From NCBI GenBank assembly GCA_910890315.1, contig CAJVGD010000012.1:806001-870000 (forward strand): a DNA stretch of 64,000 nt, in the 5' to 3' direction. This DNA is from Serendipita indica DSM 11827. Lineage: Eukaryota > Basidiomycota > Agaricomycetes > Sebacinales > Serendipitaceae. Position numbers and translations under genes: made by a program. Positions 45,111 through 56,630 of the stretch are shown here, one piece after another; the first letter of the stretch is position 1, and each line of letters begins with the position of its first letter. The notes under the pieces are model-generated. The model did no database searches, was not told where the DNA came from, and saw nothing but the letters and a program-made list of their open reading frames with translations.

Positions 45111-48100
45111 GGTCAAAACGGCAAGTATGGGAAACCTGCGCCAATCCTTCCTCAGCTTCAGCCAAGGCGTACAGCGATCCCAGCACCAAAAAGAATCAAC
45201 TGGACCAGCAGCAACAAATAAGAAGAAGCAACAACCCAGCAGCGGAAACAACCACCCCAGCAACTCGTCAACATGAGCAGAAGCGAATATAGAGGCAAGA
45301 CAGACAAACTCAGGATATTCCAGATAAACACCAGGAAATCGGTGGGTGCGCGGGATGAGTTGATCAATAACCTCTCCCCAGATGACTGGGACATCGTTGC
45401 TATTCAGGAGCCAGCCCTCAACAAGGTCGAGAATATACAAGTCACTCGACACTGGCAAGTCTTTTATCCATGTACCAAACCCAACGACAACCATCCAAAA
45501 CTTCGCGCGACCACACTAGTCAACGCAAGGATCAGCCACTGTGTACAAATCAATGTCGCATCCAGTGATATACTTGCAGCGCACCTCGATGGCCAACGAC
45601 CAAGAGGACAACGACCGCAATCCATCTGGCTCGGTGACTTCAACAGACACCACCAGATATGGGAAAGCGAGGCCAACAGCAACCTACGCAGCTCAGCCGA
45701 AAAGATCACCCCGCTCCTAGATCTGATAGTCGAGCATGGAATGCAGCAACTCCTCCCAGCAGGCATACCAACGCGGATAGAGAACAAAAGCGAAACCCGC
45801 CCAGACAATGTATGGGCAACCGAAGGTATCGTACAATGAACAATAGAGTGCAACACATGGCCCGAGTGGAAACCTAACACAACAGACCACGTACCTATCG
45901 TCACTATCATCGACACAGAAATAGAGAGAAGCAGCGAAGAGGCGGCCAAACTACAAGCGAACAAACTGGGAGAAGTTCCAAGAGGGGATAGAGACAGCCA
46001 TTAAAGAGGACAGAACGCTAAGTCTAGAACCAAAAACTGTCGAGGAGCTGGAAGCGGCAGTTGATGCGCTCACAGGACATATCCAGAATCACCTGCAAGC
46101 AACAACCCCAACCAGTAGAACGAACACCTTCCAAAAGCCTTGGTGGACCAACAAATGCAAAGAAGCACACCGACGCAAGTGTAGAGCATACACCGAATCT
46201 AGGAGATGGAGAGCAACACCGGAGCACCCCTCACACCAGACATACCGAGCAGCGCAAGAGGATATGAAACAAGTAGTAAGGAAGAGCAAGGAAGAACACT
46301 GGTGGAGCTGGATAGAGAATGCTAACGACAGCGACCTATGGAACATCAACAGATTCCAGAAGCGAGGCAATAGCGACGGCAGCAGAGAACGGATCCCACC
46401 TCTCAAGACCAACGGCATGCTCACCCAGTCCGAGGAGGAGAAAGCGGCAGTTCTAGCCGAGGCATTCTTCCCCCCGCCACCATCCCTAGGACCAGTCCAG
46501 CCCACCAGACGTCCCCACCAGCTACCAGAATGGAGACCCTACACAGTGGAAAGGATAAGAAGAGCAGCGAGCCACCTCAAACGCGACAAGGCCCCAGGGC
46601 CTGATGGTATACCCAACGCAGCAATTCAAGAAGCCCTTCCGTCGATCAAAACCGTGCTAACAAACATCTACAATGCAGCCATGCGGCTACGGCATATCCC
46701 AAAGCAATGGAAAGTATCAACAACTGTAGTGCTGAGGAAGCCAGGTAAACCCGCGTACAATGTAGCTAAAGCATACAGGCCCATAGCACTATTGAACACG
46801 CTTGGAAAGCTCCTATCAGCGCTCATGGCAGAGGATATCTCATACCTCTGCGAACAACACCAGTTACTACCCAAATCGCAGTTTGGCGGTAGACCTGGTC
46901 GTACCACCACAGATGCGCTACACCTTCCCACGTGCGAGATCAAGAACGCGTGGAGAAAAGGTAAGGTAGTCAGTGCGCTATTCCTCGACATCCAAGCAGC
47001 ATTCCCAAACGTTGTCAAGCCAATTCTAGTGGAGAACATGAGGGAAAAGGGTATACCTGAAACGTATGTCCAGACAATTGAAGACATGCTGACAGGCAGG
47101 ACCTCTCGACTCAAATTTGACGGAACCCACTCGGAGCTCAGACCTATCGCAAACGGAAACAGCCAGGGATGTCCACTCTCGATGATTCTCTACCTATTCT
47201 ACATTGCACCCCTCCTCGAGATCGCCAACAGGGAAGACCAACGCACAATCGGCTTTGTGGATGACACCACCATCATCGCAATCGGCAGCTCCTTCACAGA
47301 AACACACAGCACGCTCAAAGAGATGATGGAGAGACCAGGAGGCGTACTCGACTGGTCATATCGACACAACTCGCCGCTCGAAATCAGCAAGCTCGCCCTG
47401 ATCGACTTCACAAGATCCACCAACAAGTGGACTGAGTCAACGGCACTCACCCTGAATACCCATAATGTCCATGGCGTCTCAACTCCAGCCATCATCTCCC
47501 CCAGCAAGAGCTACAAGCTCCTAGGAGTCATCCTCGACAACCAGCTCCGATGGAACAAGCATGAGGAGCTGGTGCATGCAAGGGCTGTAAAATGGACAGC
47601 GCTGTTCTCACGCATCCATAGAACCCTACATGGCCTCCCCATCAGAATGGGACGCCAGCTCTACAAAGCAGTTGCCATTCCGCGCATCCAATACGCAGCC
47701 GACCTCTGGTACACTCCACTGCACGCAAGTACCAACGAGACAAAGAGGGCGGGATCAGTTGCAGTAACCAACAAACTGCAAGGCATACAACGCAGAGCAA
47801 CAATTGGTATCACCGGAGCACTGAGGACAACCGCGGGCGATGCACTAGACATACACATCAATTTACTCCCAATCGAAGTGTCCCTAGGGCTAGCATGCCG
47901 GAAAGCAGCAGCAAGACTTGCAAGTCTGCCCAACACTCACCCGCTGAGCAAGTTCGTCAAACAAATGTGGAAGGGGAAAGTGCAAAGACATAACACACCG
48001 TTGCACTATCTATTCCATACAGCTGGTATAGACGTAGCAAGCATGGAGAAGATCGACCCCAGCCTCAAGAACCCGAACCTCGCCTACCCGTTCAAGCTGA

Positions 48101-49390
48101 CCATCGACAAATCAAGAGAGCTAGCAATAGAGAGAGACAAGGAGATCAGTACCCAGGATGTCGCTATCTACACAGATGGGTCAGGAATGGAGGGAATGAT
48201 CAGTGCAGCAGCGGTACTATACCGGAATGGTCGAAGGGTCAAAACAGTACGTTGCCTACTTGGAACCAATACTCAACACACGGTACACGAAGGAGAGCTG
48301 GTAGGCATTGCGCTAGGCATCCACCTAGCCAAGTCAATACCAGCAAAAGTCGCAAAGGTCAACATCAGCCTAGACAACCAAGCGGCAATCCAGAGTATCA
48401 CCCACCTTGGAGCCAACGCAGGCCAACATGTCGTAGCAAGAATAGTAAAGGAGTTGGAGTCCCTAAGAGCAGGGAGAAATTGAAGGAATGCAACAAAGTC
48501 AAGCAAAGACCAGCTAAGTGTTCAAAGGGCGTTACGAATAGAATTCACATGGGTACCAGGTCACGAAGGTGTGCAGGGAAACGAAGCGGCGGATGAAGAG
48601 GCAAAAAAGGCAATCACAGAGGGCGCAAGTGGACTCAGCGAACACCCAAAGTGGCTGCGCAAACCTCTCCCATCGAATCTCTCAGCAGCAAAGCAGGAGT
48701 GCAAGAGACTTGCAAAGGAAGAGGCAAGGGAGCTATGGAGCAACTCCAAGCAGTTCAACCGGATGTCCAAAATCGACGAGACAATGCCATCGGGGAGATA
48801 CCTGAAGCTCACAGACAAGTTGCCGAGAAGAGATGCAGCGCTATTAATCCAGCTACGTACAGGGCACATTGGCCTGAATGGTCACCTGAATCGCATTAAC
48901 AGGGCAGATTCACCATGGTGTCCGCACTGCGGGGAAAGGAACTTCGAGAACCTAACGCACATACTATACATATGTCCCAAGTACAGAGAAGCCAGGAGAG
49001 AATGGGAAAGAAGTCTACAGGAGAAAACCAAAGACCTTAAGGAGGTCCTAGGATCGGAGGAAGGAATTGCAGAAACGCTCAAGTTCCTACGCAAAACCGG
49101 GAGACTAAGAACAAGGAGGACGGGCAAAGAAGGATAGATGGAGGCAAATAGCGGGATACGATACAACGCGCTAAAAACAGCAGAAACTAATGGAAAAGAA
49201 CACGAGTGACGAAGGAGCGCTGGACAATGTCATGCCCAGAGGGGGAACCTAGCGAGGACGAGCACGACTATCTGCCTGCGGGGAGTCGACTTGCCCAAGG
49301 ACACTAGGGATAACCCAGTAAGCGGACTATCGATAGACCGATGTGCTATATTGGCGAGGCCACTGCACAATAATACCTACCCAAAAAAAA
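45111..49390 (+). mobile_element. 5'-truncated non-LTR retrotransposon (LINE, Tad/I-like, APE endonuclease-RT-RNase H)
   Basis: The element is 4.28 kb, plus strand, inserted antisense in NLR2. Its 3' end is a short poly(A) (49383-49390), and both ends are flanked by the 11-base duplication ATTACACTGTT (45100-45110 and 49391-49401), which marks target-primed insertion. Only a remnant precedes the second ORF, so the element is truncated inside or near ORF1. The exact, unmutated duplication and the nearly open coding region suggest a fairly recent insertion. Coding content is described in the next entry. Confidence 0.93.
45273..49137 (+). pseudogene. LINE ORF2: endonuclease, reverse transcriptase, RNase H, zinc-knuckle-like end
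   Basis: The endonuclease begins LRIFQINTRKS and has DWDIVAIQEPALN and SIWLGDFNRHH. It looks internally short (about 35-40 residues lost between DILAAHL and the LGDFN motif). The RT has KRDKAPGPDGIPNAAI, FGGRPGRTTTDAL, ALFLDIQAAFPNV, NGNSQGCPLSMILY and the catalytic GFVDDTTII. RNase H follows: IYTDGSGMEG, HEGELVGIALG, SLDNQAAI and, after a stop, WVPGHEGVQGNEAADEEA. A CX2C-like end reads CPHCGERNFENLTHILYICP. Lesions: TGA at 45837-45839, a frameshift near 45960, and TGA at 48481-48483. The last separates the RNase H catalytic residues, although the frame then continues unchanged to 49137. The element therefore cannot make a full ORF2 protein. Confidence 0.92.
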
Positions 49391-49401
49391 ATTACACTGT
49401 T
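49391..49401 (+). repeat. Target-site duplication, 3' copy
   Basis: ATTACACTGTT directly follows the LINE poly(A). Beyond it the NLR2 reading resumes. Confidence 0.92.
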
Positions 49402-51963
49402 CCAATGGTCGGATCGCACCGAGTAAGAGTTGGCTCGCCATATTCATATAGTCTCGAGCCTCTTCCGCACCGAGGGAATCTTTGATATATCTGCAAAGCA
49501 GGGGGTGAACAATGTAGAAAAAGGAATATCTCGAAAAGCCGATGAATGATACGCGTACGACCGATTCGACGATTTGCTGGAATGCAACGTTATCCCATTT
49601 CGCGCCAAAGATCTCCTGGAGCATTGAAATCGAGTCCCCTCAATCTCTGGAGGAATAGAAGTGTCTTGAAAGGTATGTGTAGCGAAACCAGAGGTGCTTG
49701 ATTGCTTGAATAAAGTGATCGGAATCGGCGAGGGGTGAAGAAAGGCACACAACTTCATGAATCTTTGTGCCCTGACAGGTAATTGATGGAACGACAAGTC
49801 GAAAGCGATATACGTCGAGGAGGTGCACTCTGTGCTCATGTTTGGTCGATTGCGAAGAAGATAATCTCGGTGCTTTTGAAACGTGTCGAGATACGTATCG
49901 AGATGCCCAGTCTCGCGAATATACGCTCCTGCTTGAATAATAGCAAGAGCCAGTGCACCTAGCTCCCTCACAATTTCGAGAGAATTGGCGCTGGTTGTGG
50001 GTGAGATACCAGCTGTGGTGTGAAGAAGACCGACGGCCTTGTTCTCCTCGAGACCGCCAACGTAGATTGCACTGCCTGGGGCGTATCTGGTGCATTTACT
50101 ATTCCCCGTCGTGATCAGAATTGTGCCAGAGGTAGAGGTGGGAAGATAGGGGTGGAGATCAAGGTCTGGCGAGTCGGCTCCATCGAGGAAAAGGAGCCAC
50201 CTCTGCTCTTTCCCGTCAAGATATGCGACTGCATCCTTCCATGTCATTTTGCTATATTGAGGGGCCAATGAGCGAATGGACCTCTCCAGGTCTGCCTCTA
50301 GTTGCGCCTGACTGAAAGCATCGACAAAGATTACCCGACCGAAGCTAATCAATGATAAGCCATTCTCCATATCGTACCAATTAAAGCTCATACCGTTTGG
50401 TAGCTATTACTGGCTGCATAAGGGAATCTGACCAGGTTGCGGTGATCTGCACGGAGGGTGACTGTCGTCGCACAACAACCACCGGAGATATTGGCTGGAT
50501 GATATGGAACAATCTATGATGTATTGAGCCGTACGTCATCGAGAAGGGATAAGTCTTACCACTCGCTTGTCATTCTGCATGTCGGTCGTCACGTAGCCTT
50601 CGCAGAAGTATACGCTATTGATCTTCTCGCGGGAAATATAATACAGACCTTCTATGTCTTCCGGGTCGGAAGAATAGACCTGTATATCTTTCGGGATAAT
50701 GTTTGTCGTTTCCCTGTATGCCAAACCCAACTGCTTCATTACTTGGAGGAGAGTCGCGCCTTCCGCGACGGTAGTTGGCGTCCCAAAGAACAATATCGCA
50801 TGAGTTGAGACTAGAGGATCCTGGAGGTCCAGTACCAACGGCAGGCCCCTACAGAGATAGATAGCCAGTGCCTGCTAGAAAGTTGGTGTAAGGCTCTATG
50901 ATATCGATCGTGACGAACCCGTTTGAGAATAATACCACCCAAGCCGTGCACAAGGAAGATAATCGGACGCTGCCAGTGAATCAGATGTGTTCGAAGTTTA
51001 GAATCGTCTCACTCACATAAGGAACGTCCTTGCGTCTGTGCAAAAGTGCCCCAGCGAGGCCTAAGGCATGCTGCTGCACTGCCTGAGTTGATGCCCATTG
51101 CCCGCTGCGAGAGTCGGCATCATATCCGTATGCGAGGATTCGAGCATTGGGAAATTCCGAAGGCAAGAGGTCGCGTAGCCACAATGTCCCGTTATCTGCC
51201 ACCCACGTATTCACTCTGTGACCATCAAAGCCATGAATCGCTATAATGCTGACAAAACACGGTCAGCAGGAGGACATGGAAGAGACAGCGGCTTACTCGA
51301 CAACAGGATCGATTCCAGCAACAAGTTCCAGAAACTTCAGATCCTTTATTTTCAATGCAATTTTCGACGCCGATAGCCTGCCACTCTTTGAATCCACCTT
51401 TGGAGATCTGACTCCGCTCCGCTCCGATGATCTGAACGGGTGCAGAATGTTCTTCAGATGCGAGAGGATGCCCGACCTTTTTCCCGCGACGGAGATGGTC
51501 GAGGCCAAGTTTGTCATGTTTACGTCTGTGGCGTCGCGCGCTCGCTCGCGTGCTTGCTCCTGACTGCATTCGGACCAGCCAAGGTCAACCGACCCGAAAT
51601 TCATCACACTCACAAAGTCACGCTCCAAACTGCGGCGGACTTTACGTTCAACTGCGAGTGATGCTGAGTTGGGTATAGACGCTATGATGGGTGCCATATT
51701 CTCTTCTTCTTCAATGCGCAAGTATCTGGAGGTGTCGCTTGGGTTACTTTCGCGATTTTCTTGTTGAGCGAAAGAGCGCACCGTTACTTGAATATAGGTC
51801 TCTGACGCATGACTCGCGCGTGGCCGTAAAATTAGCTTGAATTTAGGATGCGACGTCATGATGTTTCTTTGTTAAACTCAGTCGTAGGAGCAATATCTCT
51901 CACGTCTCCGGCACAATCTTACTTTATTCGTGCGGTATGATAGAAATACTCCAATTATCGAGA

Positions 51964-54900
51964 TTACATTGCAGGATTTCGTCCAGAAGGCCCCGATGAC
52001 AGTGCAGATATATCTCGTTGCACCGCTTCGGCCTCGTCGAGTTGACCATGCTTGCGCAGGATTTTTGCAAATTCGCCCATAGCCTTGATAGTATTTGGAT
52101 GTTGTTTTCCGGCAATATCGCCTTGCAGACCGACGACACGCCGTTCCATTTCGACCGCCTCGTCAAGTTGATCGCTGTCAGAGAGTGTAGCAGCGAGGTC
52201 GCTCATGGCCTTGACAGTGTCGAGATTCCGCTCTCCAAGGATTTGGAGCCGAAGATCGAGTACCTCGCGCTGCATTGTCTCTGCTTTATCCCATTGACCG
52301 CGGGCATGTAGGGTGGCGGCGAGGTGGCTCATTGTCAGGATTGTGTCCGCATGTCGTTGTCCAAGGATCTTGAGGCGCAGTGCGAGCACCCCTCGTTGCA
52401 GCTCTTCAGCGTCCTGTAATCGACCACGTACGTACAATGTGTTGGCAAGGTCGTTCATTGTAGTGATCGTGTCTGGGTGCTGTTGTCCAAGAATATCGAC
52501 TTGCAAAGCAAGTATCCTTTGTTGCATTCGTTCCGCTTCCTCGGATCGATTGCAATGCAGGAGCATAGTGGCAAGCCTGCTCATCAACCATATCGATTCT
52601 GCATGCGTCTCTTCCCGAGTTTTCTGAAGCTGCGAAAGGGCAATTTCCAACAGCTCTCGACACGCTTCCCACTTACCCAACGAGTCATAGAGTTGGCAAA
52701 ATGCCAAAGCATGGGCAATGTCGTTCGCTTGAACAGCTCTAGGAATGGCATCTGCATGAGGGAGCAGGCGCCAAAATCGCGCATTGCTTTCATCTAATGG
52801 CCAGATCGCACCAAGCAAGAGTTGTACCATCATGTGCGTATAGTGATGAGCCTCATTTTCGGCGAGATGATCTTTGATATACATCTGGAAAGGGGACTGG
52901 ATGGTGTAAAATAATCCATCCGCCGAAATATCAATGAGTGACGCGCGAGAAGCGGCGTCAACAACGTCGTGGAACGGGAGCTCGTCATGGGTCGAGCCTA
53001 AAATCTCCTGAATACTTGAAGTGAAGACTTTTTCGCTCTTTGGTGGAGGAAAATAGTCGTGGACTGTATATGTAATGAAGTCTGACTTTGCCGAGTCCTC
53101 AAATAAGCGAACCGGAATCTGCGATTTGTGAAGGAATGCGCACAACTTCAGGAAATTCTGTGCTTTTGCTGGCAATTGGCGAAAAGACAGGTCGAATGCA
53201 GCGTATGTCAAAGGTCCATCTCCACTATCGGGTTCGCTAGGCAGTTGTGACCGATGTTGATGAAGGATCTCGAGGTAAGTATCTATCCGCTGCGTCTGGT
53301 GAATAAACGCTCCCGCCTGAGTGATTGCCACCGCCAGCATCCCTAGTTCTCGGACAATCTCGAGAGAATTAGTATCAGACGTGGGGTAAATGTTTGCGAC
53401 TGTATGAAGCAGGTTCACTGCTTCGCTCTCCTCAAGACCTCCGACGTGAATGGCGCTACCTGGAGCGTAATTGACAGAACCGCCATTTCTCGTGGTGATA
53501 ATGAGTGTACCGTGAGTAGAGACTGGGAGGTATGGATGGAGGTCGAGGTCTGGCGAGTCGGCTCCATCGACTAACAGCAACCAGCCTCTCTCTTCGCCGT
53601 CCAGATACCTAACTGCGTCTCTCCACGTCATATTGCTGTACTCTGGGCCTAAACAGCGAATTGATCGCTCCATATCTGCTTCTAGCTGCGACTGACTAGA
53701 AGCATCGACGAAAATTACTCGAGTGAACCTACTCACAAATTAAACAATGTGAGGTACCCTATATAGTTCGTACCTGGTTTTGTGCTCGCGAATCCAGTTC
53801 ACCGCCAGCTGAGTTTTCCCACCCCCGCCAATTCCGTGTAATATACACCGTGGTTGGTGTATACACGTGCTAGGAATCAACATCTGCGTGATCTGGGACT
53901 GAATTTTTGTCCGGTCGACATAGCCTCTTGACACAGGTGGAAGGGGCTTTGGTAGGAGGATCGCGATCTTTTCGTTTGCTACATCTGACAGCCGATTAGC
54001 CGAGAAAAGAAGAAAGACTGCCTACAAACCGCGAAGTTTATCTTCGAGGAGCCACTGCTTATACACGGCCTTGGGTGCACTTTCCGAGGAGCTTCGGAGA
54101 TGAAACAGTACAGTTTGATAGTTACCGCTGCTTGTAGTAGAAAAACGGACCACATCACGATGATTGGCATGAAGGAAGTCTGTCAAACTGGTAGCGTCAA
54201 CAGAGTGGACGACGTATGTATTCTATAGTGTGATTAGTAGCGATTTGGCCTGTAGATACTTACACCAACCACGTTCTGGCTTTCCGCATATTCCGGACAA
54301 AAGAATATAGTGCCGATCGTTTTGCTGGCTTCGACGTAGAGACTTTGTATGTTCTCTAGCTCCGAGGAATGGGATTGAAGGTTTTTGAGAATCACATCTC
54401 CAGTCTTTATATACGGCGACACGAGGCGATTGATTGCCTCTAGAAGATCGTATTCCATGCCATGATGCGGGACGCCGAAGAAGAGGATTGCATGGGTAGA
54501 CACTATAATGTCTCGAAGATTGCCTCGTGTTTCCAAACTCTGATTGTGGCAGATGACTAGTGCCTACGAGGTGTCAACAACCGACCTCTATCAGAAGCTG
54601 GTGCAACGGACCCACTTGAGAATGATTCCCCCTAGATCATGAGCAATAAAGATGATAGGCCGCTAGTCCAATTTCAGATGAATTCGTGTTTAGATATGTC
54701 CACTCACTCGAGAGCAGTCTTTGCGGTGCCTTGAAAGGGCATGGAGAAAGGCCTCAGCGTGCCGACCCATCGTTTGGATTGATACGCATTCACTGCTGCG
54801 GGTGTCGGCATCATAACCATATGTGAGGACCCGCGCATTGGGCAAGTCGCCGGGCAGGAAGTCACGCAGCCACAGGACCCCATTATCTGCGACCCATGTG

Positions 54901-55160
54901 TGCTCTCTGTGACCCTCCAAACCATGAATTGCTATGATACTGTCCAAAACGCATTCAGCGGCCAGCACGTGGCGGGAATGTGCGACTTACTCGACAATAG
55001 GGTGAATTCCAGGAGCGAGTACTAAAAATCCAAGGTCTTCTAGCGTCGATTTGGCCGTCCGAATCGGCGGTCCACGCCTTTCTGAGGCACTGAGTGGTGC
55101 GGCCGGGGTCGACCGGGAGATTCCAAGGATGCTCCTTAAGCGTGTTGAATAATCCGACAT
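51964..55160 (-). CDS. NLR3: SesB-like / NB-ARC / TPR receptor-like protein, intact
   Basis: Same six-exon plan and intron phases as NLR1. ATG at 55160 gives MSDYSTRLRSILGISRST, then IIAIHGLEGHREHTWVADNG, YGYDADT, IFIAHDLGGIILKW (Asp in place of the nucleophile Ser), ILFFGVPHHGME, P-loop GIGGGGKTQLAVNWIREH, Walker B LLLVDGAD, LIITTRN, LGMLAVAITQAGAFI. About five TPRs of the type QHPDTITTMNDLANTLYVRG follow, then a short end at TAA 51964. I could join all exons without a stop or shift (introns near 55000, 54670-54720, 54560-54610, 54230-54270, 53980-54020 and 53732-53776). It is the clearest intact member of the minus-strand cluster and likely a cytosolic signal-transducing NTPase. Confidence 0.9.
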
Positions 55161-56630
55161 TTACGCGGTGGAAACAGTTGGGCACAAGCAAGAGCTGGTT
55201 CCCGTAGCGTCAAACTGGCGGCCCCACTCGCACCCGACCACTGTGGCTTCAGCGGCCATTCGAAGCCACCAGCCGGACCACAGGACCAACCAACATGGTT
55301 AAGAGAACAGGCCAATTCGTTTTGGAACTCACATAGAGGCTGCCCAGTCGAGTCAATGGGGACATTGGAACGATCACCAACTAGACCCAGTCAACCGTTG
55401 ATTACGGCCATCTCAATTCTCCAAGCAGGTCTTCAGTCACGGACAAACAAGGCTGGAAGGTAATGGTTTTGTGAGAGAATAGTGGCAAACGAGATGAGGT
55501 CAGCAAAACTGCACGGACTGGAAATCTAAAGCGAGCGAAGCATGACAAGAAAACATCGACGTGCAAAAGATGAATAAAATGACGAATAGATGGACTTTAT
55601 TCCGGAGAAATGCGCCCAAAAGCGGAGGGAAAGCACGTGTGTGATATAGTAGTACAGTAGCACTCCAGACGTCATTTTTCTGAAGATAAATACACAGATG
55701 TGGCCCCAAAATCATCGGAATAAGTGAATCATCGCGCGAATAGAGGGAAATGTGAGGGCAAGGGTACAGCCCCCGTGTGTAAGGTTTCAAGGATTTCTCC
55801 TCGCCACGCACTTCGTAACCGCACCCGTGACACTCATTATTTATTCTATGCCACTCTCTCCATCCTTCTCTTCACGGCCTCTGTTGTATCTACCCTCGTA
55901 GCGACGGCGTTAGCACATACCTAGCTTTCCCATCGCTCTTTCCTCGTTCCAACGTTTAAACATGCCATATAAGACGATATGTACATGACTTAACTAGCAG
56001 GGCTTCCTGTAACCCCCCCACGTCGATACCCTCCGTCAATAAACGGGTTTAGACTGGTGAACTCGCTCGCTCCTGATAATCATTACTTACTTAGTATCGC
56101 ATATCCACATATAGGTGAGCCTCCACCGTGAGCCTCATATCGTGTTTGTTGGATATTTTGGTGGCTTATCAAGGAGAATGCGCCTGTCGTGCATCAACCT
56201 GTGCTACAATGTAACTTGGCATACAAATATCTATAACATGCTTAGAAACCCACGCATGCACAAATACACCTTCAGGGGTGTGGTACCCCAAAAAAGGCGT
56301 GCGTATATATGTGGCAATGACTACAAGCATGTATATAGAACCAAAATTCCAACTTCTCAAGAAATTATTAGAAGGATAATGAAGATGATTGACTAATCGC
56401 TCGCAATGCTTGGTTAATTATCGGCCTAGGTGCAAAGCTTATCTTAAATTAGAACAACATCCAGCCTTGAAGACAGGGCTTATTGTCGAACCTGTCATGA
56501 GAAAAATGGGTGACTCCATGTGCTAGCCAGGAGGGAAACCAACAAGAAGGAGAGTTCAACCAAACCAATAAGAAAGTCCCATACAGGGTGCTACATTTAT
56601 TTTCTGTCATTTAGTACATGTATGCTATCG
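55161..56630. other. Intergenic between NLR3 start and NLR4 stop
   Basis: About 1.47 kb, partly AT-rich (56,000-56,600). Small open frames at 55724-55924 and 56115-56396 have no domain and unlikely composition. No tRNA or transposon recognised. It should contain the NLR3 promoter. Confidence 0.4.

Larger units (their letters stand above)
44050..51859 (-). pseudogene. NLR2: SesB-like / NB-ARC / TPR gene split by a LINE and lacking its P-loop exon
   Basis: The 5' part (51859 to about 49402) encodes the hydrolase-like domain (IIAIHGFDGHRVNTW, LVHGLGGIILKR with Gly in place of Ser, FFGTPTTV) and NTPase parts (IFVDAFSQAQLEADLERSI, LLFLDGAD, ILITTGN). The 3' part (45110 to 44050) holds about seven TPRs (IEAKSDLALTLYNQGQLEEA). 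Between them lies a LINE (45111-49390). The LRPLEQCN-type coding text on one side resumes as CNVAHLHL on the other across the 11-base duplication. Independently, the exon carrying the Walker A motif is absent: SNSYQT is followed by one intron (50345-50393) and then FGRVIFVDA. A frameshift lies near 49630, and a TAG interrupts the last TPR near 44185. An N-terminal extension of about 120 residues precedes the part shared with other NLRs. Confidence 0.88.

Noticed and set aside
56115-56396. Plus-strand open frame of 93 codons in the NLR3-NLR4 gap
   Set aside because: AT-rich, no domain, no homology recognised and no splice or promoter support.
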